Translations under genes and position numbers: made by a program
NCBI GenBank assembly: GCA_903642235.1
Contig: CAHJWL010000001.1
Span: 124,001 to 188,000 of the forward strand
Direction: 5' to 3'
Length of the DNA stretch: 64,000 nucleotides
DNA from: Acidobacteriaceae bacterium
GTDB lineage: Bacteria > Acidobacteriota > Terriglobia > Terriglobales > Acidobacteriaceae
Part shown: piece by piece, positions 62,510 to 64,000 of the stretch
How the letters are laid out: each line of letters begins with the position of its first letter
Numbering within the stretch: position 1 is the stretch's first letter
The notes under the pieces: generated by a model
Database searches by the model: none
Told to the model about the DNA's origin: nothing
What the model saw: only the letters and a program-made list of their open reading frames with translations

Positions 62510-63688
62510 TTGGCTACACGCGACCGTTTTCTTTTTACCAGTGAGTCCGTTACAGAGGGCCATCCCGATAAGATTGCTGACCAGATCTCCGACGCCATTC
62601 TCGATGCCTGCCTTGAACAGGACCCACTCAGCCGGGTCGCCTGCGAGACCCTGACCTGCACCGGACTTGTGGTGATTGCCGGCGAGATCACCACCAAGGC
62701 CTACGTCGATTTTCAGGGCCTGGTGCGCTCGACCGTCGCCGGGATCGGCTATACGCATTCGGACTACGGTTTTGACGCGAACACCTGCGCCGTGATCTCG
62801 ACGATTAACAAGCAGTCGCCTGACATCGCACAGGGTGTCGACACCGGCGGCGCCGGCGATCAGGGCATGATGTTCGGGTATGCGACAAACGAGACACCGG
62901 AGCTGATGCCACTGCCGATCTCGCTCGCGCACCGGCTGAGCGAGAAGCTCTCCGAGGTGCGGAAGTCCGGTCTGATGCCGTATCTGCGGCCCGACGGCAA
63001 GAGCCAGGTAACGGTGGAGTACGCAGAGGTCGGCAAGCCGTCTCGCATCGATGCCGTCGTCATCTCGACACAGCATGACGAGGATGTAACGAATGAGACG
63101 CTGCGGGCGGAGATCGAGAAGAACGTCATTCGTGCAGTAATTCCAGCCGAGTTGCTCGATGAAAACACTAAGTTCCACATCAATCCGACCGGCCGCTTTG
63201 TGATTGGCGGGCCGATGGGTGACTCCGGTCTGACTGGCCGCAAGATCATTGTCGACACCTACGGCGGCATGGGCCGGCACGGCGGCGGCGCGTTTTCCGG
63301 CAAGGACGCTACCAAGGTCGATCGGTCGGCAGCTTACATGGCGCGGTACATCGCGAAAAACATTGTCGCGGCCGGTCTTGCGGAGCGTGTTGAGGTGCAG
63401 TTGGCCTACGCCATCGGCGTGGCCGAGCCGGTCTCGGTTCTGGTCGACACCTTCGGCACGGGAACGATCGAGCCAAAGCAGCTGGAAGACCTGGTGCGCG
63501 CAAACTTCCAGCTCACGCCGAAAGGCATTATGGAAAGCCTGAACCTGCGTCGGCCCATCTACAAGCAGACCGCTGCCTACGGGCACTTCGGCCGCACCGG
63601 CGCGGACTTTACCTGGGAAGCGACGGACAAGGCCGCAGCCCTGAAGAGCGGCGCAGTCAAGGCGGAGCCCGCCGTGGCTGCCCGGTAG
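62510..63688 (+). CDS. metK: S-adenosylmethionine synthetase
   Basis: The 392-residue enzyme makes S-adenosylmethionine from methionine and ATP. It shows [20 protein letters not shown] (start), [18 protein letters not shown] (about 122), ATP-binding [20 protein letters not shown] (about 245) and the P-loop-like [19 protein letters not shown] (about 270). The TTG start at 62510 has GGAGGAA eight bases upstream. Its 160-base leader shows no recognisable SAM riboswitch. A strong hairpin follows the gene. Together with ahcY at 40 kb it supports the methyl cycle. Confidence 0.97.
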   Translation: MATRDRFLFTSESVTEGHPDKIADQISDAILDACLEQDPLSRVACETLTCTGLVVIAGEITTKAYVDFQGLVRSTVAGIGYTHSDYGFDANTCAVISTINKQSPDIAQGVDTGGAGDQGMMFGYATNETPELMPLPISLAHRLSEKLSEVRKSGLMPYLRPDGKSQVTVEYAEVGKPSRIDAVVISTQHDEDVTNETLRAEIEKNVIRAVIPAELLDENTKFHINPTGRFVIGGPMGDSGLTGRKIIVDTYGGMGRHGGGAFSGKDATKVDRSAAYMARYIAKNIVAAGLAERVEVQLAYAIGVAEPVSVLVDTFGTGTIEPKQLEDLVRANFQLTPKGIMESLNLRRPIYKQTAAYGHFGRTGADFTWEATDKAAALKSGAVKAEPAVAAR

Positions 63689-63708
63689 TCTCAGCAAGGA
63701 AGAGGAAC

Positions 63709-63744
63709 GATCGAGCGGCAAGCCCAGGGCGAGCCGCTCGATCT
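63709..63744 (+). terminator. metK terminator
   Basis: GATCGAGCGGC (63709-63719) and GCCGCTCGATC (63734-63744) form an 11-bp perfect stem with a 14-base loop, 20 bases after the metK stop. The following T content is low. Confidence 0.65.
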
Positions 63745-63811
63745 GCATTGAGACATCGTGCGTCTGCGTGCCGGGGCGGAAGAGCCGGCTATCATCACCG
63801 TTGACTCTCCC

Positions 63812-64000
63812 GTGCTTACAGCCTTCTCAACCGCGCGCCTTCGCCTTCTGCTGACGATCTACATCGTGGCCGTCGCATTCGTGACGGTCGCATTTGCTCT
63901 GCTGAACGCGCGGCTCGCCCACCCATGGGTCATCGGCGAATGGTTGATCAATTACAGCGGTGGCTTCCTCCGTCGCGGCTTGCTCGGAGAGCTCCTGCTG
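63812..64000 (+). CDS. Start of a membrane protein, truncated by the window edge
   Basis: A frame open from GTG 63812 to the window end encodes 63 residues: a basic start, a long hydrophobic segment (LRLLLTIYIVAVAFVTVAFA, about 10-29) and GEWLINYSGGFLRRGLLGEL. The SGGFLRRGLLGE pattern is familiar from polytopic polysaccharide-associated proteins, so this may continue the surface glycan theme. A TTG at 63749 in the same frame is an alternative start. Confidence 0.6.
   Translation, partial: MLTAFSTARLRLLLTIYIVAVAFVTVAFALLNARLAHPWVIGEWLINYSGGFLRRGLLGELLL

Overview
The window is high-GC bacterial chromosome. Its gene content fits an acidobacterium of the Terriglobia type (Acidobacteriaceae; Granulicella, Terriglobus or Edaphobacter relatives). 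The clues are three very large Oar-like TonB-dependent receptors with an N-terminal carboxypeptidase-regulatory-like domain, a membrane regulator of a type I associate with acidobacteria, LssY_C and DUF4397 envelope proteins, and many secreted carbohydrate enzymes. The assignment rests on gene types, not on a marker-gene search.

Layout. 0.3-7 kb: a Tat-exported PhoD-type phosphatase, then a TonB receptor coupled to a PepSY membrane protein (probable iron uptake). 7-13 kb: a LacI-family regulator translationally coupled to an APC permease, divergent from a second TonB receptor that has a readable promoter and operator. 13-25 kb: a minus-strand carbohydrate operon (TonB receptor, secreted TPR protein, beta-helix glycosidase, GH2 exo-glucosaminidase-like enzyme) facing a membrane-anchored regulator. 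25.3-31.5 kb: a complete rhodopsin-retinal operon (rhodopsin, crtE, crtI, crtB, crtY, brp/blh) with overlapping genes. 32-36.7 kb: a histidine operon (hisI, hisG, small membrane protein, hisD, hisC) preceded by a His-rich leader peptide and an attenuator. 36.9-49 kb: housekeeping and small secreted genes (ComEA-like, LssY_C, DUF4397, ahcY, yecD-like, MFS, pyrH, AIM24, a DUF433/DUF5615 toxin-antitoxin pair, recQ, dienelactone hydrolase). 49-52 kb: ribosomal genes rplM-rpsI-rpsB-tsf. 52.5-61.7 kb: surface polysaccharide genes (two GT-C-like enzymes, a GT2, a Wzy-like polymerase, an acyltransferase, an ABC permease). 61.8-64 kb: a short RodZ-like protein, metK, and the start of another polymer-type membrane protein.

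The most notable systems are (i) a self-contained light-driven proton pump module in which rhodopsin and every enzyme from farnesyl diphosphate to retinal lie in one transcript; (ii) a histidine attenuator with promoter, apparently leaderless His-rich peptide, antiterminator pairing and terminator all readable; (iii) a LacI-type operator shared by a TonB receptor promoter and the start codon of the GH2 gene; and (iv) a dispersed short intergenic repeat with four clear copies and one diverged copy. No rRNA, tRNA, CRISPR array, transposase or prophage genes were seen.
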